A stretch of DNA of 64,000 bases from Nymphaea colorata (GCF_008831285.2 NC_045146.1:20413289-20477288); one strand, 5' to 3'. Shown: positions 9,101 to 23,000, counted from the first letter of the stretch. The notes: a model not told the origin generated them from the sequence alone. A program made the numbers and translations.

Positions 9101-12100
9101 AGCTCATGGTGTTATATTGCCATTTTTTCAAATTATGTACAGTGCTATCCTATGAACCATGTGCTGCTTTAATTTTTCCTTCTTTGTTAACTATAGAAGC
9201 TGTTGAAATTTCCAGGTGAATCAGAAAATGATGAAATCTACACTCATTAAAGATCTATATGGGGAAATTGATCGTCTTAAAGCTGGTAAATTTTCTACTT
9301 GTGCCATGTACCTGATGGCTCATTTTGGTATTTATTTGTTGAATTCCAGTTTAGGTATGGATACTTGTGCTATATACAGATGTGTGATGATGTTTAGGCT
9401 TTCTCCTCCATAAATTATTCTTTCTGTTTTCTATTAGAGGTTTATGCTGCTCGGGAGAAAAATGGTGTCTACATTCCTAAGGATCGTTATCATCAAGAGG
9501 AAAGTGAAAGAAAAGTATGTCATATTCATTTCTTGGCATTTTTTCTGAACAAATTAGATTTCTATGATCTTTTCTTGCAGCTTTTGGATGCATATTGTTC
9601 TTAGTTATTCTCCTGGTTTTAGCAGCATGAGGATACAAAAGTATTTGTAGTTGTTTCATTGTTGCATGTAGTTATTATGCTTCGAACTAACTTTAAAGTT
9701 TAAACCCAAGTAATCCTCTGTTGAAGTCACACGAATCTTCTTTGTTTGTGAAACCTGACCTTATTGGAGCTCTGTATGGTACTGTCTCCAAATGTCTGGC
9801 TCTGGATGTCTCCAATGCTTTTACAGTTGACACCCAAGTCCCTTTTGGAAATCTCTTGTGAAGGCTTGGTTCTTGACTTGCAACCTCAAAAGAAGTTAAA
9901 TGGGCTTGGGAATTTTCTTTTTAACACTCTGTGAAACTCAATGTATGCCAGTGTTGTTTGGTGCTTCTAAGGAGGCAATCTTGATGCTTGTTCGTTTACC
10001 TTCTGCATTTATAGATGATTAAAAACAGTAGATCCCTCGTTTTTTTCAGTTTCATAATATTTGAAATGTAATGTGAGTGGTTGCATGTACTCTTTTTGTT
10101 GGTTCTTGCTTCTCTGTTGTTTTATATTCTGTTTCTACGAATTTGTCTTTGCTACCTTGATACATGGATTCGTGGTTTGAAGGCAATAATTTTCTTGTTT
10201 TGTAACATTGGCTTGTCTGTTTGTGGGTTTACCCTTACTGATCAAGGTTGACATTACAATCTTACTTTTTGATCATGTTTTTGTTCCAGGCCATGTCTGA
10301 ACGAATTGAGCAAATGGAGAGTTTGCTAGATTCAAACCAAAAGGTGCATGGATCTACATGAGCCCTTTCTTAAGGGTTGGCTTCCTTAGAAATTTGTCTC
10401 CCCCAAACCCTACTTTTTTTCTAATGGTATATCTATGCATGTTCTGTACCTGCAGCAAATTGAGGACCTCCAAGGGAAATATGTTGCTCAAGCTCAACAT
10501 GGCGAAGTTTTACAGGCAAAACTTGATGCGACACAGGTTTTTTATTTGACTTGTTTATCTGTTTGGTTAGAACATTCAATATGCTTGCCTTTGTGAAATT
10601 AATTGAACGTATGTCATAAATTCACAGAAAGCTCTGGAAGAGACAAGGAAGTCACTTTCAGTGGCTAAGGAAAACCTCAAGAGGTCTCATTATACTATCC
10701 GGGAGAGGGAGTATGTTATATCCCAGCAAAAAAAATCAGGTTCTTGATTTTGGAACTTATATGATTAAAAATATCTAGCTTAAAAATGTGTGGACTGGAA
10801 ATAAATTTGGCTTCAAATATTTTTGCAGAAAACGATCTAGCTCATCAAGCTTTCAGCTTGCGCTCTGATTTGGAAAAATCTGTTCGAGATGTATCTGCAT
10901 TGTTTGCTAAAATAGGTCTGTCTTTCTCTGAAGGTGATAGGTTCTTGTACATTTGAGATTCCAATATCCTAAATAATTTTTCGCTATTGCATTTTTGCCA
11001 GAGAGAAAGGAGAAGCTAAATGCCGGGAACAGATCATTGGTTGATGAATTTAAAACAGAGCTCTTTGAAAAGCTTAATGTACTCTCAAATATAGTGGACA
11101 TCTCAATGAGCCAGCAAATTCAGTATCTTGAAGCTGTTGAAAAACAGTGTAGTTCTTGCCTAGATTTCCATGACAAGGTTGTCACTTATCGATAAGATAA
11201 GCTCTTCTATGAACCCATTGCAGTGTCTTGATATCTGTAATATTGATGTGGCAGTCTCAACTGGAGTTCAAGAAGAAAATGTTGGCAATGAAGGGTTTGT
11301 ATTCCTGTCATCTAGAAACATTGCAAAATGTTGTCCGTCTGCATAAAGCAAATGCAAATGCAAACTTAGAAGAGGCTGTCTCGTTGTGTGCCAGCGACTT
11401 CTCTTCCCTTGAAGGGGTAGGCTGTTCTACATTTTAGGTTTTCATTTGCCATGTGATTTCTTTCCCTAATGAAACTTCTCTCTTTCCCTGTTTTCCCTTT
11501 AGATGGTTAATGCAGAGGCTGGAGAAGCAGAAAAGATGTTCAAGGATATCCAAACTACTTTTTCTGATCAGCAAAGAGAAATTGCCGATTTTGCCCGAGA
11601 ACTGAAGGAGGTGAAGGCAATTTGGCTGCCTCTTGTCATCTTTATCTGATCATTGAGTTTTCCTTTTGATTTTCTATTTGACATTATGGTTGTTGGTCAA
11701 CTTCTCTGCATAATTGGTGTACTGTTCTTTTGTTTGTTTATAGAGATCTCGTATAAGGATTGAGTTTATGAAAGAAGTTTCTCTGACTACTACTGGCTTT
11801 TTTGAGAAGCTGGGCGAAGAATCAAAAAAGCTCCAAACCCATCTGTACCAAACACATGAGGTTTGTGTGCAAAGTATTGCTGATTTTCAGAAGGCATATG
11901 AGGTATTAAATTTGCTGGTTATACCTTCTTTTGCTTACTTGATTTACATCTTGATATTGTCTAACATAATGTTTTTTGATGTACAGGAGCAATCAAAGAT
12001 GGATGAAGAGAGACTTTTACAGGACATTGGTGCTTTGGTGTCCACGGCCATGCATAGGAAAAAGGAATTGGTATGCAGTCAGCTGGAATAACTTTTTTGC

Positions 12101-13673
12101 AGGAATTTGCAGAACTGATTATTTTATTGTATTAGGTAAATATGCGGCTTTTGAGTTTGAGGGATGCTGTTTCTGAGGAACAGCTGTCATCTCAACAGCA
12201 TGTGTCTGTGATAGAGGGTGTCACACATGATGCTAAAAGAAAATGGGAAGAGTTCTCCGCCAAGGCTGATAATGATGCGAAGGACACTGCAGATTTTTCT
12301 GCAGCCAAGCATTGTCGATTGGAGGACTATCTTCAAAAGTGGTTAGTGAGATCAGGACTTCTATACAGGCTCCTTCTTCATTCGTTCGGTTTTGCCCTCA
12401 AGCTTACAATTTATTTTCGAGCTTCTCTGATTTTTTTGATGTGGTGCCTGCAGTGTTAAGATGACAGATGCTGCTTCTGCCCATTGCATGAGAACTTACG
12501 ATGCTGTAAGGGGGATGGGGAAACAGCATGTTGTAGCATTAGAGTCTCTTGTTAGGTTGGTAAATATGCCTGCTAGAGAAGTTTTTCATTTTACTTCTGT
12601 TTGCTGCTTTCATGTTTTTGATTTAGTTTGCTTGCAAGAGCACGCTTGAACGGTTTATAGAAGGTTCATTTTTTTAGATTCAGGACACCAAGGTCTGCTC
12701 TAAATAGTCAAATGCCAAATGGCTTGCTGAATGTTGGCAAAGCATATCCACTGCACTTATGGGTGACAAAATTTGCTGAAGCTACACTCATGTGATGCTC
12801 GCAATTTTGGCAAAAGAAAAACTGAATGAGATCACAAGAAAAATTTGCCATTTTGCCAGATTTTGTCAACTTCAAATGCCTTTTTTTAGTTAGACTACCG
12901 CTGTTGCATTTGCATAAGTTTTGAGCAATGACACTTATTTGCTAAGCCTATTTCAATATTTAAGCTTTTTTTATCGTTGAGCAGGGATGCAATCTGCTGC
13001 AATGAAACACATGATGCTGAAGTAGATGCTAGCCGAATTGCTGCCAGTGAAGAGATTGCTCAAGAAGCTGAGAGCCTTGTCCAACATGTAGAGGGTAAGT
13101 GCTTATTTTTTGCAGTTCTTAGGATTGCACAAAAATTAATGGTATTGTGAACAGGTGTATCTGAGCGTGAGCGTGCCTATCGGGATGATATATTGTCAGC
13201 TGTGATGGCTCACTCAACTGCTCTTACAAATCTTCGGGATGCACATTTCTGCCAAGTTCAGGACATTCAACAGCAATCAGGGAGATGTTTTGATGAAAAA
13301 TATATGGTTAGTTATGATTAAAAGACAAACTCATGCTGATGATTCACACACATACATGCACATGTATGCAAACACATATGCTCATTTGTTTCTTTTGAAT
13401 GAACGTTAGTTTTGATGACTTGTCTTTCTATTGAAGGATTATGAACCAACTACCACGACACCGGGAAGGAAGGAAATATGTTTGCCCACAAAAGAGATGA
13501 TAGAAGAAATGCGGATGTTGCCATTAGAGATGCTGGTAAAGGAGTTTAGACAAAAAAGTCCCTATGAGGATGGGGAAGATATTTCTATAGATGATGTGCT
13601 CAAGGAGACAAAATTTGTTCAAAGTTTCACAAGTATTCTTGATTCCCGATCTCCGCTGAAAGAACTAAACTAA
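6172..13673 (+). CDS. Kinesin-5 (BimC/Eg5-type) motor protein, KIN-5C-like, 23 exons
   Basis: This is a mitotic tetrameric plus-end motor that cross-links and slides antiparallel microtubules in the spindle and phragmoplast. Exons: 6172-6230, 6328-6457, 7195-7353, 7511-7851, 7939-8077, 8237-8334, 8421-8577, 9216-9285, 9438-9514, 10290-10343, 10456-10536, 10628-10739, 10829-10915, 11002-11177, 11255-11416, 11503-11610, 11744-11902, 11987-12070, 12136-12341, 12454-12555, 12985-13094, 13155-13306, 13437-13673. All junctions are GT..AG, phases agree, and the total of 3,060 nt gives 1,019 residues, normal for plant kinesin-5. The motor (about 10-360) has the P-loop GQTGTGKT at 98-105, switch I NKQSSRSHS at 226-234 and switch II DLAGSE at 262-267. 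A long helical stalk follows. The tail has a BimC-like box (TTTTPGRKE) with a Thr-Pro near 949-950, a likely CDK site. The start [14 protein letters not shown] lacks the 30-40 residue extension of some paralogues. Nothing suggests a pseudogene. Confidence 0.95.
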
Positions 13674-16600
13674 GTGACTGCAGTTGCTTCTCTTTGTTGA
13701 GGATTCGCTTCAATTGTGTGTGTGATGGCATAGTTCTGCAACTAACACCGTTCTCCGAAGGAATTATTGTAAGAGCTGGTGTACAATTATTATGTATTTT
13801 AAAGAAACATGTAACATAGCTTTTTGGTTGAGGTTTGGATATCTGGAGTGCCCATCTGCAAGAAGATTATTGCTGCGGGTGCAATTTGGATGAAAATCAA
13901 TGGAGAACCTGTTGATATTGTTGCAGGATTCATATACATCAATATTGTTGATGTTTTGACAATTCCACAGAAGTGCCTGTTGTGTCTGTTATTGGTCTAT
14001 ACTTACTTTTGGTATTTAAGATGTAATCAGCTTAGCTCTTAAATGAAATCTTTAGATGTTTTTTTCTCCAAACTTTTGAATCTTATGGGAGTATGAGACG
14101 ACATTGGTGATAGCGTACTTTTGGTGCTGTAGGAATGCTAGTGCATATTGATACCTGAGTTCAGCTACAGTTTGACACGATTGAACTATAAATGAAAGGG
14201 CCAACTTTTTCGGTATTATTAGCTTCTTCATGATATGGCCAATGTGGTTGATTCTTCTTATCAATGAGTATCTGATAAGCGTATAAAGGATTCAGACGGG
14301 AAGAGAACCGAAGTTTAAATCTATTCAAGGTCTTTGTATCATTTATCGGTTAACAAATCATCCTTTCTTTGTCGAAATGAGTTCTCTTCACTTGGGGATG
14401 TTCTTACAACAGTCATGGAAGTCTATTTGGAACTCAACTGGGGATGTGCTTACAACAGTTATATGAAAGTTAGTTATCCAATAATGCACCACGATTGAAT
14501 AAACGGACGAGTAACGTACTGCCTCCCTCGACGATTCAAGTGAAGGGTCCGAATCTCATAACCGAACGATAAATTGTTAACAGGCCGTGGGATTGCTTTT
14601 ACTGAGAATCTTCCTCTCCTCATGGCTTCTGTCGTGTATTGAGCTAGTCGGACCAACTTCTCTCTGTAAGAAGAAATTTTATCAATATCCTCGAGAAGGT
14701 TGGTGAGACGAACTTGTGGGCTTCACTTATGTGCTCATCAGTGTAAAGTCAATCTGCTGAAATCACAGGCCCAGAGAACTTAATCAGGTGGACCACTTCT
14801 GGGTAATTTAACATTTACTCAAGCTGTGAGTAGCTGTGCAGACGCGTTCACAAAGCTTGGCACCTAATTTCCTGCCATTGAACGCACAACTATTGCTGTT
14901 ATCGTTATTATTTGTTTTGAAAGGTTCCATTAATTGAATCTGGAAAGCAAACATATTCGGATGAACCGTTCATATTGGTCATGGTGGAATCAAGTTTCTG
15001 CCTTTTTGATTGAGCTACTTGAAAAGTTGATCTATCTTTTGAGATGTTGTCCTTAAAATCCAACCGATGGTCCAATACTAACTCCCGTTTACACCTCGTT
15101 GCATCGTTTAGAGCAATCATCATCGAAGTTGCAGGGAATGATTGGCAAGACTGATTTCGGGTTCTCATCCAGATTGAGCGAGCAAACTTTGTAGAGAACC
15201 CTTTTCCCGAATTCCATGCTGCTTTTTTCGCACTATGGTGGCTTATTTTCTTTGATTTAGTGTGAGCAAAGAGGTTCATTTTTTGGATGAAGACATTATC
15301 TAGTAATCACCTAAAATTCGAAGTCGGTACCTTCATCTCGTAGGCAGGTAAGTCTTTCTATGGCCTACGAGCGATAATTCAAACGCTTTTTGAGTATGTC
15401 GTCCGACTAGTATCCTGTTTACATGATGAATCCAAAAGTACCCTACGGTTGCCTGATCACATCAACACTTTCACGCTCATCACCATTGGGCAACTGCATT
15501 CCATTTCTAGAATCATGACAACCATTGACTAACCTTCGATTCTCTGCGAACATATGGCCAATGTTGCGATGCAATTGCTTTTGTCAACTTCCGGCCCTGT
15601 CCTGTTGGCACATCCCAATTCCCCTGCATATTCTTTGAGACGCAGATGCACATATCTCCAGGAGATCACTCTCTCTCTCTCTCGCTAGATAAATAAATAA
15701 ATAGGTGAAGAGAAAATGAAGGCCACCAAATAATGATCACCAAATCAATTGACAACAAAACTAGGACCTTCTACTGATGTTAAGAAAACGTCAATAAGGG
15801 TGGTCAACCGGTTTCCATGACAAATGGTGTTTACAACTAAGATTTAGTTTCATTCACCACGTCAATCAGTCACTTTTTCTGTACAAAGCATGAAAAGTTT
15901 TTTTAGAGACCAAGAAGGGCGTCGATGAGTGAGGCTAACAGTCTCACTGTCCGTGTTCGGGGCTTCAATATGATTTCAATGTCGCTCCGTCTCGTCTGGC
16001 TGAGATGATCGAACAGATGAAGAAGCTTTTTATAAAGCCTTTTGGTGTTGGTTCGGTGGTTGATTGAATCTTTTCAGAAGAGTTGCAAGCACCTGCCTAG
16101 CCTAAATTGCATGCAACACACGCATTCGACGATTAAAAGATACGATTGCCCAGAAAAGTAATGGACTTATAAGGCAGAGGAAGAAGACAAGAGAAAGCTG
16201 GGGGGCAGAAAAAAAGAAACTGATATGAATCCGACGTGAAATTGGTTCACTGAGAGGGGAGTTGTGCAATTTGGAGCGATTCGTGGAGACAGAGACATGG
16301 TGAGGGGGCTGTTGTGCTGGCAGATGCACCTGGACCAGGGCCGCAGCAGCCATCGTTTCCGCTGCTCCTGAGCCTTTCGCAGCATGAACCCAGAAGGTTG
16401 GCGGGTCACCAATTAAGCAGGCAGAGCCTGAACCTGAGCCCGTGCCTGCGCCTGCTCTACGGACCCGAACTTCAACGGGAGGTCAAGGAAATTAAATGCA
16501 ACGAGCGACATAACATTGGGACGGTTTCATAAATCATAATGGCAGCTCATAAAGGAGGAACAGGCAGGAGGGGAGAGAGAAGAAAAAAAAAAAATGGAGG

Positions 16601-19600
16601 AAGGCGCAAAAGAAGTGATGGTGGTGGCGCTGTACCGTCTTTCCTTTCTTTGTCTTTTTTACCTGATTTCCGAGGCGACGAATCCCCCAGGCAAAGAAAG
16701 AAAACAATGGGAAAGGACGATAGCCATCGTATAATGAGGACAACCTTCTCTAGTTTTACAGGTATGACATTTTTGTGCCCCTCCAAACTCCCATGCTTCC
16801 TCAGAGAAAGGGAGGGAGAGATACGGACCTGGATCTTTCTCATATTTCATTCGATGCTTGACAAGTTGAAAGCTGCAAACAATGCGTTCACGGCACATCA
16901 ATCCATTGGGGATCATTTAAGAAGGTGAATCAACCGGATTTGGAATTTCTGACATAAACAAGTATGTTAAAGGTGCCAATAAAATTTATACTTAACAATG
17001 GGTGAGATAAAAAATTCTCTCCTTGAAGCACAGAAATGTACATAAATAAATAAACAAATATATATGTAAATAAATACAATGTTGTCAAAAGTGCCTTGAA
17101 ATACCAATTCAAGCGCATTAATGAATTTAATAGTATAATTCATCCATTATTATAACAAAAAATTGTATCTCCCAGAAAAGGTTGCTGGACAAAGATGGAC
17201 GGCCAATTTTTAGTTCGAATTTAAAGATGGATTTTAATGTAATGTATGCTGTAATAAATTTTGCATGACCCATAAATTTTCTTCATAATCCTCAAATTAT
17301 GACGGACATGTGATTCTTCTTACAGTCCAAAGAGCATTTGCAGATAAAGAAGAAGAAATGCATAATGCATATTAGAATTTTGGCTTAACCAAAATGCGGC
17401 ACCTGCTGCAGACGTGTATGTATATAGTTGACAGGATTGAGTTATCCTATATGTACTGAAATATACGTTAATACAAAAAAATGTATAGATTGGTCATGAT
17501 GTAGCCAGGCCAACTATGGATTTCCATTCGACGCTATCTTCCTTTCTTATAAGTGTCATGAATCTATACGTGGGGAGCGATTTTTATAGAAAAAGAAAGC
17601 GGGTTTCAAAGCAAAAGTTCAGAATCAACAATTCAGAGCTGCGTACTCAGAATTTTCACATGTCATGTGTTGGGGAATGGCATGGTCGAAGATGCGATTC
17701 TTAGTAAATGCAGCAAGCTCTGAGCAGATATATTAGGTCCACAGTATTTATTTATTTACTTATTATTTATGTTATATTTAGGAATCTGACCTTGAAATTT
17801 ATTGGATTCCTCGAGATCTGCGTGATGAGCAGGTTTTCAAGGGGAACTAAAAAATTTAGGAGCTCAAAAACGATCTTTCGGAAATCAATTCAATTCCTGA
17901 AAATTGTGCTCTAGATGAGAGAGAGTGGAAACTAAAAGGGAAAATTTTAGTGAAACAACTGGATGCCTTTTTCAGCAAACGTGCGAGTCATGCTGAGCAC
18001 ATCCATGACATCTTATTTAGCAATTAGCAAAATGTAGCTTGCAGCTGGTTCTATGAACTGAGGAAGTGGTTTAATCCTTCAAGTTTAACCACAAGCGTAT
18101 ATGTTCTTATGCTTCAAATCTTAAAATCGCTGTCAGAAATTATAAGCTTCAAGGCTGAAAATTAAGTGGTCGAACATGCATGTCCACTTTAATATATGAA
18201 CCGATTTAGTATAAATGGGACAGAGTTTGTAAGACCATATGCTCACATGCCCAACCACAGCTGTCGCAGATACATTTTGCGTATAAATATGAAAAACAAC
18301 TGCCCTAAAAGCTATACATTAATATCCAAAACTCTGAATGAAAAGGTAGAAAAAATTGTTGCTTCAAATACTGGAAAGGAAAATATCGTGGGCTATCGTT
18401 AGAATCTCGTCTTCTCATCTGTTATGAAACCTAGGGAGCACATGGTACCGTCGACATTTTGAACGGAAGCTCAAAGTTAAGTTAACTTTGTAAAACACAA
18501 TGATACGGTTCTTGTGCAATTACAAAGTTGTTTTGAAAAAAATCCAAGGAGATGCAAGTCATTCTTCTCTTCTGGCCACCAAATTTGTAGAATTTCGTGC
18601 ACAAAAAGAAATAACTGCTTTACCTTTTCCCGAAAAAGTCTGACAGGAAAACGCAGGTTGCTGACTGGAGGCACAGTGGCGTAGAGTTGGGAATTGACGA
18701 GCGGATCGTTCGGGAATTCAAGTAATTGCAAGAATACCAGACTTGTTTGTCGGATATGCAAATTAACCTCCTTAATTAGATTAGATTAGATTATATTTTG
18801 ACACGAACACACGATCATTCCGTTTTCATGGCGGTGACACTCTCTCTCCCTCTCATTCAAAGAAATGAATCACAGCCTACCCCTTTTTGTTGTCAAAAGA
18901 GTTTCTTTATGTTTTATTGTGTTTTTCCGTTTTCTTAGTTCCATATGTATGCAATATTATCCAGATGGGGTTATGTTGATAGAAGCAATCATAAGATCAT
19001 CCAGATACTAAAGCAACTGTAAATTCCAGGAAGAGGAAGGAGGGGAGAAATAAGTTAGGCAGTTTCAATCTCTCAACGAATTGCCAAGAAGTTACCCACC
19101 ATAGAACGCTTGATATCTAATATACTGACATGGTGTTGAGTGAATTACACTTGCGTTTAAAACAGGATGCCTCCAATCGAGAAGGAGAGGAAAGAAAAGA
19201 CGGAAAGATTGTGAGTAGAAAGCAGCAGTTCTTTTTTTCTTTTTCTTTTTTCCTGCGTTGGACATGTGCAAATATTAATGCGGCAAATGACAGACGAATC
19301 CTAATTGAAGGGGAAGGCGAAAAGGCACAAACAAGGCAAGAGAGGACGAAGCAGCAGTCAGACGAGCGAAGATTTATCTGCTCTTCCTTTTCTTTTTTCC
19401 CCGTTAAGACTAATTGAAGAGTTCAACCACTCCGCACCAAATTAAAGAACTCCCTGCTAGTCATCATACTTTTATAATTGTGTTTTGGAAGCGTCTGCAC
19501 GTGGAGGGAGGGTTAATCGCCATAGACCAGTCCTTCACCAGCACTGATAGATGAAAAGGTTAAAAGGTTAGGGACTTATTTGTGGTGGCACTGTTTAGGA

Positions 19601-19640
19601 ACCCAAGGACGCCTTAGGGTTTCCAGTTACTGTATGAATG
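13674..19640. other. Long intergenic region, no recognisable gene
   Basis: The first few hundred bases are probably the kinesin 3' UTR. Several open frames of 60-130 codons exist (for example 14908-15279 on - and 16539-16928 on +), but none has a recognisable domain. Both strands are open around 16.1-16.9 kb because of skewed composition. A short CT tract lies at about 15670-15685. Nothing else could be supported. Confidence 0.5.
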
Positions 19641-19673
19641 AGGGAGGGTAGGCAGAGAGAGATCAGAGATCAC

Positions 19674-19693
19674 GTGTGTGTGTGTGTGTGTGT
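19674..19693. repeat. (GT)n microsatellite
   Basis: Alternating GT run about 400 bp upstream of the MIR166 hairpin. Confidence 0.7.
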
Positions 19694-19858
19694 TTAGGCC
19701 AAAAGAGCAGAGCTATAGAAAGGGTTGTGGTCATTCGTGTAAACAGCACTTGGGCCTTTATCCCTTTTCGTCATTGCCTCGGGACGTCAGATGCCAATTT
19801 CTACCCCTCTCTCTCTCTTGTTACCTTCCACCACCACCTCTCCCCGGCCTTTCTCTTT

Positions 19859-19866
19859 CTATATCC
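19859..19866 (+). promoter_or_regulatory. Possible TATA element of the MIR166 gene
   Basis: CTATAT within TTTCTATATCC lies about 210 bp before the hairpin, within a CT-rich stretch. Position and composition suit a plant Pol II core promoter, but another start further upstream is equally possible. Confidence 0.25.
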
Positions 19867-20070
19867 TGCCCGCCTTGCGAGTCCTCGGTTTCCAGGTCCC
19901 TCTTCCCCCGACCTTCCTCCCGTCCCTGCGGCGTCATCACTCGTTTCATTCATATCGTGATGATGGCGGTCATCATTCCGTTGCAGGAGGGAAGCGGGAA
20001 GCTTTTTTGCAGCGACAACTTCGGAAGAAACCCTAAACTTTTAAGCGGAACTTTTGGGAGGTTTTTTTTT

Positions 20071-20218
20071 GTGTTTGTGGGGAATGTTGTCTGGCTCGAG
20101 GCCGGTCTCACGTGTATGCGAAGACAACCGGTTTCCATCTCTTCTCTTTTTCTCTGGTACCGGTGTTGTTTTCTCGTGTGGCCGTTCTCGGACCAGGCTT
20201 CATTCCCCCCAAATCCTA
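20071..20218 (+). ncRNA. MIR166: MIR166 precursor (pre-miR166)
   Basis: The 3' arm holds the mature miRNA at 20188-20208, beginning TCGGACCAGG and ending TTCATTCCCC, identical over 21 nt to the canonical miR166 as recalled. The 5' arm holds the star strand at 20081-20101, beginning GGAATGTTGT and ending GGCTCGAGG, the usual miR166* form. The arms pair as expected, and the stem extends inward: GAAGACAACCGG (20120-20131) opposes CCGGTGTTGTTTTC (20160-20173). miR166 guides cleavage of HD-ZIP III transcription factor mRNAs, setting adaxial/abaxial polarity, meristem and vascular patterning. The primary transcript probably begins upstream in the CT-rich region near 19.7-19.9 kb and may extend well downstream. 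Precursor ends are approximate. Confidence 0.95.
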
Positions 20219-21290
20219 CTCCCCATTAACGCCATGGCCCTCGAACTCCCTGAACACTCGCGGTATATAATATAGCAAAGGTTTGTCGCCATTTTTCGTT
20301 TTTATTTTCATGTTCCTACTGTTTTTCTTTTAGCTCTCTAGTCGGCAGGGGGAAATGATGGTGAGAGACCTGAAGTTTATGCAATGGCGAGATTGGTGCA
20401 ATGATGTAGGTAAAAGTTTTGCCATGATAGGGTAGGTCTTATTTCTTTGATGCAAAAACCAGTTTATCGTCCTGCGTGCACGTTTTTGTCGCCGTTTCTT
20501 TCACGATCTATTGATTCACCGACATGATCAGTTCTTTTCTTTTTCGAGGAAATAAAATTTCATCCTTTTGCAAGTTTTATTTCTCGTTTGTATTCCTTTG
20601 TTTACAATAATACTTTCTGATATGAGTCCCCGTGGTAGATCCTAATGTCTATTTGCTAAGTTGTTGACGTTAGAGGTATGGCATGACAGATTTTCTTTGA
20701 TGCAAGGATCGTTTTTAACATCGCATCAAGATCTACATCTTCAGGATCTGATGATCTTCCTCTCGATATTTGTGGCGTCGCGCAAACCGTTTTTTCCCCC
20801 CTTTAATTGGAGAATAATATTGCTTCCATCACCCAACTTTTTCCGAGAAAATGTACAGTGAGGTGATTGTTTTCTTTCTTTTTTTCCTCTGTACAAGGCT
20901 GGATGGAGTCCCTTCACGCTCTGTTGATGAAGCCTACTTGTTTATTTTCCTTGTGAACGAGGGATTAGGTGATCCGTTACATTTTCTGGTTGTGTTCCGC
21001 AGATGTGCACGTTTTAGGTAAGTGAATTATTTGTTGGAGCCTTTGGGGGCCTTGTCATCTTCATTGGTTCACATTCTATTTCTGTGATGTCTCCAAATCA
21101 GCGTCTGTACCAAAGTTTGAACCAGAATATGATATGATTCTTTGGCATGAAGTAGCTAGTTGGCTCCCTTGTTGATATAAAGAAGGTTACTAGGGTCTAG
21201 GGTGCATTATGTTGGTATCGTTTTCGTTTCCACTTCTTGTTTTCTTTTTGATTGAACGGTACGGCAAACAGCTGTCTTCTTTAGCAGAAA

Positions 21291-21313
21291 GAAGAAGAAG
21301 AAGAAGAAGAAGA
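21291..21313. repeat. (GAA)n microsatellite
   Basis: Seven or more consecutive GAA units. Confidence 0.8.
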
Positions 21314-22255
21314 CATTCTGATCTGAATTAATTTGGATGTTTATGCATTGTGTTCAAACCACCCCACAACCAGTAAAAGCGGCAATGGGCTTGCTTTCTA
21401 TTTTCGTGTATGTCAAGGTTTACATCGTGCTGCCTGAAGCACAAGCACATGCATTCATATTTCACTTGTTGGTTGATTTCTATGATCATGTATGTTCATG
21501 TTTATGCTGTGCAGCATCAAGCACACGCGCGCTAATTCACTTAATATACTTGTCCGCCTTATGGTACTCTTTTTCTAGGTTATTCTTAGCTTCTTCATGG
21601 GTGCATTTTTGCCTTCTAGAAAAACTCCTATGCCGAACATACATAGGTAATCATTGCTCTTATACCCAAGCGGACACGAAGCCACAACTGTATATCTATA
21701 CACTAGATGGGGTTAATTCAAGCAGTGTCCTTATCGTTTCTGAGCTTCTTAACAACTTCTTCTTCACAGTTTAGGCATCTCACTTTGCTCATTACACTGA
21801 TCTTTATCTAATGCGTGCAAAGTCGGCTGGAAGTGGGCTGGAAAAGTGGGGAAAAGGAGATTTGATGTGCATGGTTGAGAGGAGAAGTATCATGGTGACC
21901 ATGTGAGGAACACATGGACGGAAGATGGGGGGGAGGAGGCCACGGGAGCTCTTTGGTCCCCAAGCTGCGCACTAGCGCGGAAGATGGCCCGCTACGTTAT
22001 CGATTCTTGGTCGCTGTCCATGCATTAATGCGGGCATTTATTTGCCTTCGCCTTTTACCTTGCATGGTACCAAAAGCAAGAAAAAGAAGGTGACTAAGTG
22101 GAAGCTATCTTTGGCTCTAAATGTTGACGAGAATCAGAATTTGAAAGCCCGTTTTTTTTTTACTCTTTTGACTCTTCCGATGCTGTTGGGTGAAATTTTC
22201 TTCCTCGAAAGTTTCCCTTATTTTGTGACTGTCATGAAGGAATCTAAATCAATAT

Positions 22256-22279
22256 GAGAGAGAGAGAGAGAGAGAGAGG
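22256..22279. repeat. (GA)n microsatellite
   Basis: Uninterrupted GA run. Confidence 0.8.
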
Positions 22280-23000
22280 TGTTGAAAACGATGATGGTCA
22301 GTTGATCAGGGAACCTTTTCGAGTGATATTGCTCCTCCCCATGCTTAACTTCAACTTTAAACGTGCAGCAATAAAGGGCGTCTCTGAGAGGAGGAAAAAA
22401 CGAGGAGAATCGTGCTGTCGTACATGGAAACATTAGTTAATAGTTCTTTTGTGGAAATCGAAACGTGTTGACTTCCTCTGTGTTGATCTCAGATTAGGGT
22501 TTCTCGAAGGGGCTTTCGGAGGTAACGCGCGCAGGAAGATGAGGAGAAGGAGAGCAGCAGCAATCACCGGGGCAAAGGGGTGTGGTCCACGTTTTACTAC
22601 TGTTGCATGGGACTGTTTGGTCGTCCGCAATTCACAGGTGATGAAGGTTGGCTTCGGGCGGCAGGACATGTAAAGGACGGAGTACAGTTGCAGTGTGCTA
22701 TCCTTTGTCAGCTGCTTGGGTGGCTCTCTCTGTCTGCATGTGCCATTGAAAGCCTAACTTCTTGTTCCGAAGCCTCTGTAGGCGAATCTCCTGGCCCCTT
22801 TGTGTATGTGTGTATGTTGAAGAAGATGTGGGCTGACATGCAGATGCAGATTTTACTCAGGGTGGTTGCTCGAGTACGCAATCATTTTTATGTAAACTCT
22901 GGCGCTATTGATGGACTGGTTACTCACTCGTTGCTGAAAATGATCTGGCATCTGCAACTTGCAGGTCCTGCTGCCCGTCCATAATAATTCTGTGGTCCAA

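Larger units (their letters stand above)
20219..23000. other. T-rich, leader/intron-like sequence downstream of MIR166
   Basis: No protein gene is recognised. The composition (T-rich runs alternating with exon-like patches, for example about 22,490-22,700) would suit exons and introns of a long pri-miRNA, but no splice structure can be proven. A (GAA)n tract lies at 21291-21313 and a (GA)n tract at about 22256-22279. Confidence 0.3.

Noticed and set aside
16100-16930. Overlapping frames on both strands
   Set aside because: They are open on both strands because of skewed composition, with no domain, no clear splice structure and no conserved motif.
22440-22984. Overlapping plus-strand frames of 74 and 134 codons
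   Set aside because: No ATG-led frame has a known domain, and both lie in leader/intron-like sequence downstream of MIR166.
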